Part shown: in pieces, positions 1-6,946 of the stretch
Layout: each line of letters begins with the position of its first letter
Numbering within the stretch: position 1 is the first letter of the stretch
From: CAWEEP01 sp963808125
GTDB lineage: Bacteria > Chloroflexota > Dormibacteria > Aeolococcales > Aeolococcaceae
Reading direction: 5' to 3'
Length of the DNA stretch: 18,877 nucleotides
NCBI GenBank assembly: GCA_963808125.1
Contig: CAWEEP010000039.1
Span: forward strand, 1-18,877
Position numbers and translations under genes: made by a program
The notes under the pieces: generated by a model
What the model was told of the DNA's origin: nothing
What the model saw: only the letters and a program-made list of their open reading frames with translations
The model's database searches: none

Positions 1-1
1 G

Positions 2-2251
2 GGCTTCCGGGGCATCGGCCCACCGGTCACGCTCAGCCTGGAGCCCTCCCCCGGCCTGACCCTCGTGGTGGGGCGCAACGGCTCGGGCAAGTCCTCCTTC
101 GCCGAGGCCCTCGAGATGCTGCTCACCGGCTCCAACCGGCGCTGGACCGAGCGGGCCAAGGTCTGGCAGGACGGCTGGCGCAACCTCCACCACGGACCAC
201 CCCGCATCACCGGCAGGTTCCGGCCCGACGGCGGGCGCACCACCATGACCATCGAGCGCCGCTGGGCGGACGAAGCCGACGTCGCCGTCTCCACCCTCAC
301 CATCGACGGCAAGCGGCGCGACCTGGAGGAGAACGGCTGGAGCCGTGCCCTGGAGAGCTGGCCACCGCTTCTCTCCCACAACGAGCTGGGACGGATCCTG
401 GAGGGGCGCCCCTCCGAGCTGTACGACGCCCTGGCGAAGATCCTCGGTCTCGGCGAGATCGCGGCGGCCGAGACCCTGCTCCGCGAGACCCGGCTCGACG
501 CCGAGCGCCAGATCCGAGACCAGGAGGCGCAGGCCGCGAAGCTCCTGGCGCAGCTCGACGGCCTGGACGACGAGCGCGCCCGCAGCGTCGCCGAGGCACT
601 CCGCCAGAAACCCTGGGACCTCCCGGCGGTGGAACGCGCTCTCTCGACCAACCCGATCGCGGTCGAGGAGCGGAGCGCCCTGACCCGTCTGCGGGAGCTG
701 AGCACCCTCGCCGTCGTACCCCGCGAGCGGGTGGACGCCGCGGTGGGCGAGCTCCGCGATGTGGGCCACGACCTGGAGCGGTTGCGGGGCACCGACGCCG
801 CGCTCGCCCGCGAGACGGCGGCCCTGCTCCGACAGGCACTCAAGGTCCACGGGGCCGGACACGAAGGAACGGACTGTCCCGTGTGCGGCACGCCCGGTGT
901 CATCACGTATCAATGGAAGCTCCAGGCCAACGCGCGCGTCCAGGAGCTGGAGGCCCAGGCCACCTCGGTTGAGGCCGTCCATCAGCGCGCTCAGAAGCTG
1001 CTGCGTGAAGCGCGCCAGCTGGTCTCCGCGCCCCCACCCGTGCTGCGCGAGGCCGCCGAGGTCGGCGTCGACGCCAACCGGGCGCTCACCTGCTGGGCGG
1101 TCTGGGGAGCGGCACCGGAGGGCGACGACGTGGTCCAGATGGCCGCCCACCTTGAGGGCGCCGCGGAACCCCTCATCGCCGCCGTCGCCGCCGTCCGGGC
1201 TGCGGCACAGGCAGAGCTGGAGCGACGCGAGGACCGCTGGCGCCCCGCTGGGCACGCGCTGGCGGCGTGGCTTCCCGGCGCGCAAGAGGCCGAGGCGCAG
1301 AGGGCTCGGCTTCCCCGCCTGAAGGCGGCGGAGACGTGGCTCAAGGGGGCGCACGAGCAGCTGCGCGAACAGCGCTTCGCCCCCATCGCCGATCAGGTCC
1401 AGGCCCACTGGCAGGATCTGCGCCAGAGCAGCAGCGTGGAGCTCGGCCAGCTCCACCTGGAGGGCACGGGCTCCTCCACCCACCGCCGCCTCACCCTCGA
1501 CGTCTCCATCGACGGCGAGCCGGGCAGCGCCCTCGGGGTCATGAGCCAGGGGGAGCTCAACTGCCTCGCGCTGAGCCTCTTCCTTCCCCGTGCCCGGATG
1601 GCGGAATCCCCCTTCCGCTTCATCGTCATCGACGATCCCGTCCAGGCCATGGACCCCGTCAAGGTGGAGGGGCTGGCCCGGGTGCTGGGGAACGTCGCCA
1701 AGGACCGCCAGGTGGTTGTCCTCACCCACGACGACCGGCTGCCCGAGGCGGTCCGGCGTCTCGAGATGGAGGCGACCATCATCGAGGTGACCCGGCGTGA
1801 GCAGTCCGTGGTCGAGCTCCGGACCGCGCTCGATCCCGTACGCCGTTACATCGAGGACGCCCGTGCGGTAGCGCTGAGCAAGAATCTTCCGCCGGAGACG
1901 CACCGCGTCGTCCCCGGCTTCTGCCGCCTTGCGCTGGAGGCCGCCGCCCGGGAGATGGTGACCCACCGCCTTGCTCATGAGGGCAAGCCCTACGACGAGA
2001 TCGAGGCCGCCTGGGACCAGGCCACCACCCTCCTGATGCGGCTGGCACTGGCCTTCTTCGGGGACGAGACCCGGGCCGGGGAGGTGATGGCCTACCTGAA
2101 CCGGCAGCAGGGGCCCTGGGCCGGCGACGCCGTCGCCATCTGCAACAAGGGGGCCCACGAGGCCGTCGACCGCGAGCAGCAGATGACGACCATCCGCAAC
2201 GTCGAGCAGCTCACCGCCAGGATGCGGGAGGGTGCCGTTGGCCACCGCTGA
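2..2251 (+). CDS. SMC/Rad50-like ATPase with zinc hook, 5'-truncated by window edge
   Basis: The frame is already open at base 2, so the true start lies outside the window; the GTG at 65 is internal. Numbering from that GTG, Walker A (GRNGSGKS) is at residues 3-10. A long charged, helical coiled-coil-like stretch (about 125-430) is interrupted by a CPVC zinc-hook motif (C271, C274). The ABC signature SQGE is at 494-497, Walker B ends in IDDP (D523, D524) with a D-loop AMDP, and the switch histidine is H555 (LTHDD). This is the SMC/Rad50/RecN ATPase architecture. Such proteins dimerise, bind DNA and work with a nuclease or effector. About 140 residues beyond the ATPase head form an extra helical domain with an NKGAHE motif near 705, HEPN-like in look (inference). 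The next gene overlaps it, suggesting a two-protein complex. The family is certain at superfamily level; the exact defence system is not identified. Confidence 0.88.
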   Translation, partial: GFRGIGPPVTLSLEPSPGLTLVVGRNGSGKSSFAEALEMLLTGSNRRWTERAKVWQDGWRNLHHGPPRITGRFRPDGGRTTMTIERRWADEADVAVSTLTIDGKRRDLEENGWSRALESWPPLLSHNELGRILEGRPSELYDALAKILGLGEIAAAETLLRETRLDAERQIRDQEAQAAKLLAQLDGLDDERARSVAEALRQKPWDLPAVERALSTNPIAVEERSALTRLRELSTLAVVPRERVDAAVGELRDVGHDLERLRGTDAALARETAALLRQALKVHGAGHEGTDCPVCGTPGVITYQWKLQANARVQELEAQATSVEAVHQRAQKLLREARQLVSAPPPVLREAAEVGVDANRALTCWAVWGAAPEGDDVVQMAAHLEGAAEPLIAAVAAVRAAAQAELERREDRWRPAGHALAAWLPGAQEAEAQRARLPRLKAAETWLKGAHEQLREQRFAPIADQVQAHWQDLRQSSSVELGQLHLEGTGSSTHRRLTLDVSIDGEPGSALGVMSQGELNCLALSLFLPRARMAESPFRFIVIDDPVQAMDPVKVEGLARVLGNVAKDRQVVVLTHDDRLPEAVRRLEMEATIIEVTRREQSVVELRTALDPVRRYIEDARAVALSKNLPPETHRVVPGFCRLALEAAAREMVTHRLAHEGKPYDEIEAAWDQATTLLMRLALAFFGDETRAGEVMAYLNRQQGPWAGDAVAICNKGAHEAVDREQQMTTIRNVEQLTARMREGAVGHR
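2226..2240 (+). promoter_or_regulatory. ribosome binding site deciding a TTG start
   Basis: GGGAGG at 2226-2231 lies inside the end of the ATPase gene. It is correctly spaced for the TTG at 2238 but abuts the GTG at 2232, so TTG is preferred. Confidence 0.5.
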
Positions 2252-2630
2252 GGCCGACGCCCACTCCCTGGTGTCGGCGGCCCGCGACCTCATCCACATC
2301 GACGATCCCCAGACGGCCGGTCTCTGGCCCCGCGCCGCCGCCCTCCTCGGCCGCCAGGCCATCGAGGCCGCCATGGAGGACCTCTGGCGGCTCAGCGCCC
2401 CCGGCCTGGAGGACACCTCCGCCAAGTGCCAGCTCCTCTGCCTCTCCCACTTCCTCGGCGATCCCGACCTCGCCGGCCGCGTCCACGCGACATGGCACGG
2501 CCTCACCCGCTCCTGCCACATCCAGGTCTACGAGCTCGCCCCCACCGCCGCCGAGCTCGAGGGCTGGCTGGAGACCGTGTGGGCCCTCGCGGATCACGTC
2601 CACCGCATCCGCCTGAGGGCAGGCAGCTAG
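2238..2630 (+). CDS. small helical protein coupled to the SMC-like ATPase (HEPN-like?)
   Basis: This gene overlaps the 3' end of the ATPase gene. A GTG at 2232 is possible, but the GGGAGG at 2226-2231 lies directly against it. The TTG at 2238 sits about 6 bases after that ribosome site and is the better start, giving about 130 residues. The protein is all-helical by eye, with no signal peptide or membrane segment. It is rich in Leu/Ala/Trp and carries a conserved-looking WHGLTRSCHIQVYELAPT stretch near its C-terminus. An R-x5-H (RVHATWH) just before that could be an HEPN-type RNase motif, but this is only a pattern match. The overlap argues for translation coupling and a joint function with the ATPase. 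I do not recognise a named family. Confidence 0.75.
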   Translation: MATAEADAHSLVSAARDLIHIDDPQTAGLWPRAAALLGRQAIEAAMEDLWRLSAPGLEDTSAKCQLLCLSHFLGDPDLAGRVHATWHGLTRSCHIQVYELAPTAAELEGWLETVWALADHVHRIRLRAGS

Positions 2631-2662
2631 TCTCGACGCGGCGTCAGGCCCTTGCCGGGCAG

Positions 2663-2709
2663 GAGGGAGGCGTCGTGTTCACGGCGACGGTGCGGGGGCG
2701 GCCTCCCTC
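2663..2709. terminator. inverted repeat between convergent genes, possible bidirectional terminator
   Basis: Perfect 9-base arms (GAGGGAGGC at 2663-2671 and GCCTCCCTC at 2701-2709) flank a 29-base loop. They span the stop codon of the minus-strand nuclease gene and follow the stop of the plus-strand gene. There is no U-tract and the loop is long, so a terminator role is only plausible. Confidence 0.3.
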
Positions 2710-3290
2710 ACGGCCATGAGCAATTCATCAAACCGCAGCGGCTTGGATGCAAGTCCTTGGAGAAGTTTCAGCGTGATCGAGTGCTGACTTCGGCTTCTCT
2801 TGTCCAGCACCGCGGTGGGAAGCACATAGAACTCCCACTGGTCCAGATCGAGCGGGTTCAGCGTCTCCTTGTCGGTGTGGCTGAGCAGCGCGAAGACGTA
2901 GACCTGGGCTTGCCTCTGAGCGAGGGTTGCGAACACGCCCGCGTCGGGATCCCAGCCGAGGGTCTTGGGCGTGAGAAATGAGATCTTCGACAACCCCTTC
3001 TGCCACCAGCTCTGCAAATACGCCGCCGACTTGACCTCGACCCTGACGTTGTCCGGCGTGGTGAGGTCCCACGACGCCCAGGCGTCCCGGACGCCTTCGG
3101 TGGAGATGCTGAGCGCGCTCGCCACTATGAACTCAGCCAGCACTCCCCGGGCGGTGTTGTCTACGAGATCCGACGTGCTCCAGCCCCAGAAGTCCAGCAG
3201 CGTCTTGCCGATCGGGCGTCCGCCGGCAACGAATGCCTCGACACCCGTCTTGCGCGTTATGTGGATCCTTGGTAGACCGTCCATCGCCAC
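2679..3290 (-). CDS. predicted PD-(D/E)XK nuclease-like protein
   Basis: This is an intact gene of 203 residues from the GTG at 3290; an ATG two codons inside (3284) has a better-placed purine-rich GGGGGTGG site before it. The catalytic pattern of the PD-(D/E)XK fold is visible: E53 in RGVLAEFIVA on a helix, then P79-D80 followed by E85-V86-K87 (DNVRVEVKSA). The rest looks like a compact alpha/beta domain with conserved aromatic stretches (QSWWQKG, QWEFYVLP). There is no signal peptide or membrane segment. The gene is convergent with the ATPase operon and ends just before the IS110 element begins. Base composition is visibly less GC-rich than the flanks, consistent with horizontal acquisition. 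Family knowledge suggests a DNA-cleaving role, perhaps restriction or defence. No partner or specificity domain is visible. Confidence 0.7.
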   Translation of the reverse strand: MAMDGLPRIHITRKTGVEAFVAGGRPIGKTLLDFWGWSTSDLVDNTARGVLAEFIVASALSISTEGVRDAWASWDLTTPDNVRVEVKSAAYLQSWWQKGLSKISFLTPKTLGWDPDAGVFATLAQRQAQVYVFALLSHTDKETLNPLDLDQWEFYVLPTAVLDKRSRSQHSITLKLLQGLASKPLRFDELLMAVREAAPAPSP

Positions 3291-3323
3291 CCCCGTTCAT
3301 CGTGCCGCGCGCCGTGCAGTGAG

Positions 3324-3329
3324 ATCATA
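3324..3329 (-). promoter_or_regulatory. possible -10 box for the nuclease gene
   Basis: TATGAT on the minus strand lies about 35 bases upstream of the nuclease GTG. No good -35 hexamer is found at 16-18 bases. The right end of the IS110 element lies just upstream, so the insertion may have altered the original promoter. Confidence 0.25.
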
Positions 3330-3368
3330 ACTGTGAAGTGGGCACCAAACTGATGCTTCTATGGTTTG

Positions 3369-4454
3369 TCAAGCCGCCTCGGCAAGTTCAGTCTGGGCAA
3401 CCAGGACGTGGAAGACCTCACGCGCGACGTAGCGCTTGAGGCAGCGGATGATCTCCTTCTTGGAGAGGCCCTCGGCGGTTCTGCGGGCCACGTAGTCCTT
3501 GGTCGGCTGGTGCCAGCGCAGGCGCCCGATGACGATGCGCCACAGGGCATTGTTGGCCTGGCGGTTGCCGCCGCGGTTGAGCCGGTGGCGCCCGGTCGTC
3601 TTCCCGGATGACGCTGGCAGGGGCGCGACGCCGCAGAGGTGCGCGAAGCTGGCCTCGGAGCGCAGCCGGTCAGGGTTGTCGCCCGCGGCCACGAGCAGCG
3701 CTCCTGCCACGTCGGGTCCGATCCCCTGAGGGCGCAGAGCTCGGGCGCCGCCTTCCTGGGTGAGCCGTTCGAGCTCGGCGTTCAACGTGGCGATCTCCTC
3801 GCCGAGGTACTGGTGACGCCGGGCCAGCGACCGCAGCGTCACTTGGTCGCCGCCATCGGAGTGGTGATTGGGCCCGGTCTGAATGCCACCAGGGTCTCGA
3901 TGAGCGGCCTGCGTTACTGAGCGGTCGCAGCTGCAAACGGAGCTCGGCGGGTGCGGTCACGATCAGACCCTTGATCTGGTTGCTGATCTGGGTCGTGCTC
4001 TGGATCGCCGAGCGTCGCGCCACTCGAAGACTGCGGATCATGCCGACACGGGCCTCGTCGCTCTTGGGGATCGAGCACGCTTCGCCGGAGAGACGGCCCG
4101 CGCGGCCGCCTCGGCGTCGACGGGGTCCGACTTGCCACGCGCATGGCGGGTCTGCCGGTTGGGCCGGTTGATCTCGATCACCGTGCAGCCGGCCCCACGC
4201 AGGCGGCGTGCCAGACCGGCGCCGTAGGCGCCGGTGCCCTCGACGCCGAAGCGAGGCGTGTCATCACCGAAGGCCTGGGCCCAGCGCAACAGACGACCGT
4301 AGCCGGCAGGCGTGGTGGGGATCTCAAGATGGCCCAGTGGCCGCCCGAGATCGCTGGTGAAGGCTGCGGCCACATGGACCTCGCCATGGGTGTCGACGCC
4401 GACGGTGATGCCGGCGGCGGGCTCGTGTGCGATGCTGGGAGAAGCCATCCTCAT
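3369..4454 (-). pseudogene. IS110-family transposase, multiply frameshifted
   Basis: The N-terminal part (4454 to about 4093) has the DEDD/RuvC-like start of IS110 transposases (GVDTHGEVHVAA, then the KSDPVDAEAAARAV motif). One base seems lost near 4093; the next frame continues with LSGEACSIPKSDEARV and MIRSLRVARRSA. A second shift near 3905 moves to a short frame (LIETLVAF...) and a third near 3840-3844 to the frame starting VTLRSLARRHQ. The C-terminal fragment (to 3369) holds the Transposase_20 region (HLCGVAPLPASSGKT, HRLNRGGNRQANNALW), which carries the catalytic serine region. Pieced together the protein would be about 360 residues, a normal length. A ribosome site (GAGG) precedes the ATGs at 4454 and 4448. 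As it stands no complete transposase can be made. Confidence 0.88.
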
Positions 4455-4459
4455 GTCCT

Positions 4460-4600
4460 CAAGACCCCCGCTCTGCGGGGCCCGACTGGGGTTGGTGAAT
4501 CAGTGGGGCGGGCGGACAGGACTGAAACGGGCCCGATGGGCGCGCTTCTATGAGGTCACGTCCCGTCCCCACTGACGACACCGGCGAACCTTCCGGTGAA
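4460..4600 (-). ncRNA. candidate IS110 bridge RNA in the left-end leader
   Basis: This is non-coding DNA directly upstream of the transposase, transcribed on the same strand. In transcript order it has a 6-bp hairpin (CACCGG/CCGGTG, plus-strand 4579-4584 and 4593-4598). Next is a long 12-bp stem with one bulge (4501-4512 with 4562-4574) closing a 49-base internal region. A perfect 6-bp, 3-base-loop hairpin (4466-4480) lies just before the start codon. IS110 elements are known to encode a bridge RNA in the left non-coding end, with target- and donor-binding loops. The large internal region contains CATAGAAGC, which also appears at the right end (3355-3363), as expected of a donor guide. Exact RNA ends are unknown. 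Confidence 0.5.
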
Positions 4601-4729
4601 CGGGTCGACAGATCAATTTGAGGGCACCACGAGGCCGGTCAGTAGGTGGGTCAGGCCCGTGCGGAAGGTTCTCCGCTACCGATGATGAACATCCCACCGG
4701 CTACGGCGGCACCGGCCTGGCGCCAGAAG

Positions 4730-4807
4730 TTGTGCACACCGTCCACAGATGTTCAGCCCCCCTCTCCCGCACCCTCACCCCCCGGCTACGACTACTACTT
4801 GTCCACA
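4730..4807 (+). other. three DnaA-box-like 9-mers in a gene-free stretch
   Basis: Between the IS110 left end and the last gene of the glycosylase operon (about 4611-4875) I see no convincing gene. The stretch holds TTGTGCACA (4730-4738), CCGTCCACA (4739-4747) and an exact actinobacterial-type DnaA box TTGTCCACA (4799-4807), all in one orientation. Three loose boxes without an AT-rich unwinding region or dnaA/dnaN neighbours do not make an origin. A short minus-strand frame from a GTG near 4746 (about 31 residues) is also possible but unsupported. Confidence 0.3.
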
Positions 4808-4875
4808 CCCCCAGATTCTTTCAGTCAGCCGGCGGCCCATCAACTGTCAGTGGGATCGGGCGCTTGTGCTCGCCA

Positions 4876-5119
4876 TTACGTCTGTGCTGAAGTCCTCCTC
4901 GGCCCGCTGCCACCACCCCCGCGGAACCTGACGATCGTGCCGTCCGCTGTCCGCCGCTGACGGAAGACCGTGAGGTCGGGATCCAGATTGAGCATCCTGG
5001 CCGCCGCCAGCGGTAGGGTGTCAGGGGGCAACGCAAGTTCGATCGGATCGTAGATCTTGAGCCAGTCGGCGGAACTCCTCACTCTGATCCAGGTTGATCA
5101 CCGGCCTCTTCTGGGTCAT
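4876..5119 (-). CDS. small protein of unknown function, apparently frameshifted
   Basis: An ATG at 5119 overlaps the stop of the preceding gene in an ATGA (5116-5119). It starts MTQKRPVINLDQSEEFRRLA; that frame soon stops, but the frame shifted by one continues with protein-like sequence (KIYDPIELALPPDTL, then AAARMLNLDPDLTVFRQRR) to a stop at 4876. One extra base between about 5050 and 5080 would explain it. The repaired protein is about 80 residues, acidic at the start and basic with glycines at the end. It has no recognisable domain and is the last gene of the minus-strand glycosylase operon. Confidence 0.45.
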
Positions 5120-5410
5120 CGGAGCGCGGGCCGGTGCTTCTGCGCCCCGCGGTCGTTCATCAGAAGTGCGAAGCCATCCTCCCACGGATCAACGTGGGCG
5201 CCGAAGCATCCGTGCTGAAGCAGTCGAGCGGTTCCGATCCCATTCGCCTCCTCCTTGCCGCAGGTCTGGATCCCGCCGCCAGGATACCCAAGGCCGAAAA
5301 GAAGGTTCGAGTCGCCCGACGAGCAGCGCGCCCTCGTCGCGCAGGGTTCCCGACAGCAAGTGGCGTGACGCGTCGAGGTCAGGTGGCTGCTCGCAGGGGG
5401 CTCCTTGTCC
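5116..5410 (-). CDS. small protein of unknown function, one-base frameshift, start uncertain
   Basis: Coding-like sequence runs in two frames that join if one T is removed from a run of four at 5297-5300 (plus strand AAAA). The repaired protein includes LLSGTLRDEGALLVGRLEPS, then FGLGYPGGGIQTCG, and ends GAQKHRPALR before the ATGA overlap with the next gene. The frame is open from 5410, just after the DUF6884 stop. AAGGAG lies at 5401-5406 but no ATG/GTG follows at good spacing; the first usable start is TTG at 5359. The PGGGIQ segment is loosely like the end of TNT-type NAD glycohydrolase domains (xPGGGxQ), but the rest does not convincingly fit. Function unknown. Confidence 0.45.
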
Positions 5411-5414
5411 CTAC

Positions 5415-5847
5415 CTACCGACCAGCCTGCTTCGTGGCGTGGAGCCCTTCAAATAGGCTCAGTCCCGCGAACGGGAACTCGACGAGCTTGGGCGCAAGGC
5501 TGAGCCGCAGGACTTCCCGATACTCCTTGCCGCCCAATCCGATGACGGTATCGAAGCGTCGCAGCCCCCTATCCTCCACCTGCTCCCGCAATGTGACGAT
5601 CTCGATCGGGCGCGACCGAGGATCTTTGAACGAGACGTTGTATGGCCCCGGGATGGCATCGACCCGGATCCAGGAAGCCATACTTGGCGCTGAGGATCAC
5701 CCAGGCGTCGGAGGTACGCCGCGCATAGTCGCTGTTCACCTTGAAGGGCGCCCCGACATAAGCTCGCTCCGCTGGAGTTGGCCCAGCCATCGGGTATCGA
5801 TCCCAGATCTTGGCCTTGCCACAGGGGACGATCACAAGTATCGACAC
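5415..5847 (-). CDS. DUF6884 family protein (one-base frameshift)
   Basis: The first frame gives VSILVIVPCGKAKIWDRYP, then GAPFKVNSDYARR and WVILSAKYGFLDP. The second gives IPGPYNVSFKDPRSRPIEI, then TLREQVEDRGLRRFD, VIGLGGKEYREVL and LVEFPFAGLSLFEGL. Removing one G from the GGG at 5663-5665 (CCC on the plus strand) joins them exactly at LDP-VDAIPGPY. The product of about 143 residues has the full length and motifs I know from DUF6884 proteins (PCGKAK, LSAKYGF, GLGGKEY). The family is found in bacteria and phages, and its activity is not established to my knowledge. I chose the GTG at 5847 because an earlier GTG (5871) lies inside the SHOCT gene. It sits between a DNA glycosylase operon start and two small unknown genes, suggesting a DNA-related role. 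Confidence 0.8.
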
Positions 5848-5852
5848 GGCGC

Positions 5853-5954
5853 CTAGATCCTCACAAGCCACTCGGCCTTCTTTGCGTCGTAATCCTCGGG
5901 GGTGATCAGCCCTTCATCGCGCATCATCGCTAGTTCCTTGAGCTCATCCGCCAT
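5853..5954 (-). CDS. SHOCT-domain mini-protein
   Basis: This very short gene of 33 residues starts MADELKELAMMRDEGLITPE and ends YDAKKAEWLVRI. It is a clean SHOCT motif: a short amphipathic helix, then G-x-I/L-T-x-E-E/D-Y/F-D/E-xx-K. SHOCT domains are usually found at the ends of larger proteins, where they are thought to mediate oligomerisation or regulation. Here the ATG overlaps the 3' end of the glycosylase gene in another frame, and its stop is 5 bases from the DUF6884 start. It could be a free mini-protein or, if one more indel is present, the C-terminal tail of the glycosylase. No strong ribosome site is visible. Confidence 0.6.
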   Translation of the reverse strand: MADELKELAMMRDEGLITPEDYDAKKAEWLVRI

Positions 5955-6738
5955 GGCACCGACCGCGTTAGTTCGCCCCGAGAGCGGCGAGCATAGGTGC
6001 AGAGATCGTTGAGCACGCACTCGGAGCAGCGGGGGTTCGCAGGGTGGCAGACTGTGCGGCCGATCCGCCAGAGCGACAAATCAAACACGCCGGGAAAGTC
6101 GAGGTTCAGGGTTCGGGCGGCCTCGACCACCTCCCCGAAGCCCGGGGTCTTGACGGACGAAGCCCAGTTGTCCCATCACCCTGCGGACGTGGACGTCGGC
6201 CGAAATATCGATGGCCCTGTAATCGGACATCGGGACATGAAAGCCGCGCACTAGGATGTTCGCGGCCATGGTCGAGATTTTGGGCCCCGCACCGTGAAAC
6301 TCTCGGAATCGGTTGACCACGAGCTTGCTGCTGGGGGTCCCTGACCAGATGGCCGAGGCATCGCCGCCATACTGGTCGATGATCCGGCGCACTCCCAGTC
6401 TCAAGCACACCTGCCATCGTCTCGGGGTACAAGTGCAGCGCCATTGGCTCGCGCAGCACCTTGGTCCACGCGCTGCGGTCCAGCTTGGCAAGGTCGTCGA
6501 TCTCAAAGGTTCCTAAGCGGTCACGAACCCTACCAGGCAGACGCCACGCGATCTCGGCCTTGACCTGACGATCGACCAAGGCTGCGAGGACGAAGGCGTG
6601 TGGGTAGGTCTGGATATCATTGATAAGGGCGTCGACCGTGTCCTCTCCGGTGAACTGCAGCGTCTCAGGCGCGGCGGAGAGCTCTGCCGTGCCTTGGTCC
6701 ACAAGGCGGTCGCGCAGTGCCAGGAGAGCCACGTCCAT
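5930..6738 (-). CDS. HhH-GPD DNA glycosylase of the endonuclease III type with Fe-S cluster loop (two indels)
   Basis: This is a base-excision-repair protein. The N-terminal frame (6738 to about 6411) carries VLAALVDRQVKAEIAWRLP. A second frame has DQYGGDASAIW, the helix-hairpin-helix FHGAGPKISTMAANILVR and the catalytic segment ISADVHVRRVMGQLG. In these the Lys of GPK and the Asp of ADVHVRR fit the active-site Lys/Asp of endonuclease III. The third frame ends with C-x6-C-x2-C-x5-C (CHPANPRCSECVLNDLC), the 4Fe-4S loop. Joining needs removal of one base in the pair at 6410-6411 and one in the CCC at 6141-6143. The repaired length is about 268 residues. Candidate starts are ATG 6738 and GTG 6732; GGGGAG upstream suits the GTG. 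The substrate base is unknown. It is the first gene of the operon with SHOCT and DUF6884. Confidence 0.85.
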
Positions 6739-6911
6739 GCTCCCCGGTACATACCACAAAGGCGGCACCACGGCCCGGGTTAGCGTCCAGGGACGCAGGT
6801 TGGACAGCCGGGCGCTAAGTGAGCGGGTTCGACCGCCCCGGTCCTCCGTCGACCGGTGGGCGCCCGAGAGTAGGCGCCGGCGTCCGGGTGGGAACACTGG
6901 CACAAGTACCC

Positions 6912-6940
6912 TTGACGCACTGGTATAACTGTGCTACTAT
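6912..6940 (+). promoter_or_regulatory. sigma-70-type promoter for a leaderless mRNA
   Basis: TTGACG (6912-6917), a 17-base spacer and TACTAT (6935-6940) lie upstream of the MerR start. The ATG at 6947 is only 6 bases after the -10 box, so transcription should begin at or next to the A of the ATG, and no Shine-Dalgarno site is present. The 206 bases between this gene and the divergent glycosylase operon hold no other feature I can support. Confidence 0.75.
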
Positions 6941-6945
6941 GCCAG
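6920..6945. promoter_or_regulatory. imperfect palindrome over the promoter, candidate MerR operator
   Basis: CTGGTATA (6920-6927) and TATGCCAG (6938-6945) match as an inverted repeat at 7 of 8 positions with a 10-base spacer. The dyad covers the spacer and the -10 box, where MerR-family regulators bind. Autoregulation is an inference. Confidence 0.4.
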
Positions 6946-6946
6946 C

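Larger units (their letters stand above)
3345..4610 (-). mobile_element. IS110-family insertion sequence (approximate ends)
   Basis: The element contains a decayed IS110 transposase (3369-4454) and a structured non-coding left end (about 4455-4600). IS110 elements lack conventional terminal inverted repeats and make little or no target duplication, so exact ends cannot be read from one copy. The right end must lie just past the transposase stop, near 3340-3368. The left end is probably near 4600-4620, beyond the hairpins. The 9-mer GCTTCTATG occurs at both 3355-3363 (right end) and 4544-4552 (left leader), tying the two ends together. Confidence 0.8.

Noticed and set aside
4620..4875. Chromosomal or plasmid replication origin
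   Set aside because: There are only three DnaA-like boxes, no AT-rich unwinding region, no iterons, and no dnaA, dnaN, rep or par gene in the window.
4646..4960. Plus-strand open frame of 104 residues
   Set aside because: It is Pro/Ser-rich with no motif or ribosome site, and overlaps the end of the minus-strand operon.
5134..5856. Plus-strand open frame of 240 residues
   Set aside because: It lies opposite the DUF6884 and adjoining minus-strand genes, has Arg/Ser/Pro-rich shadow composition and no recognisable motif.
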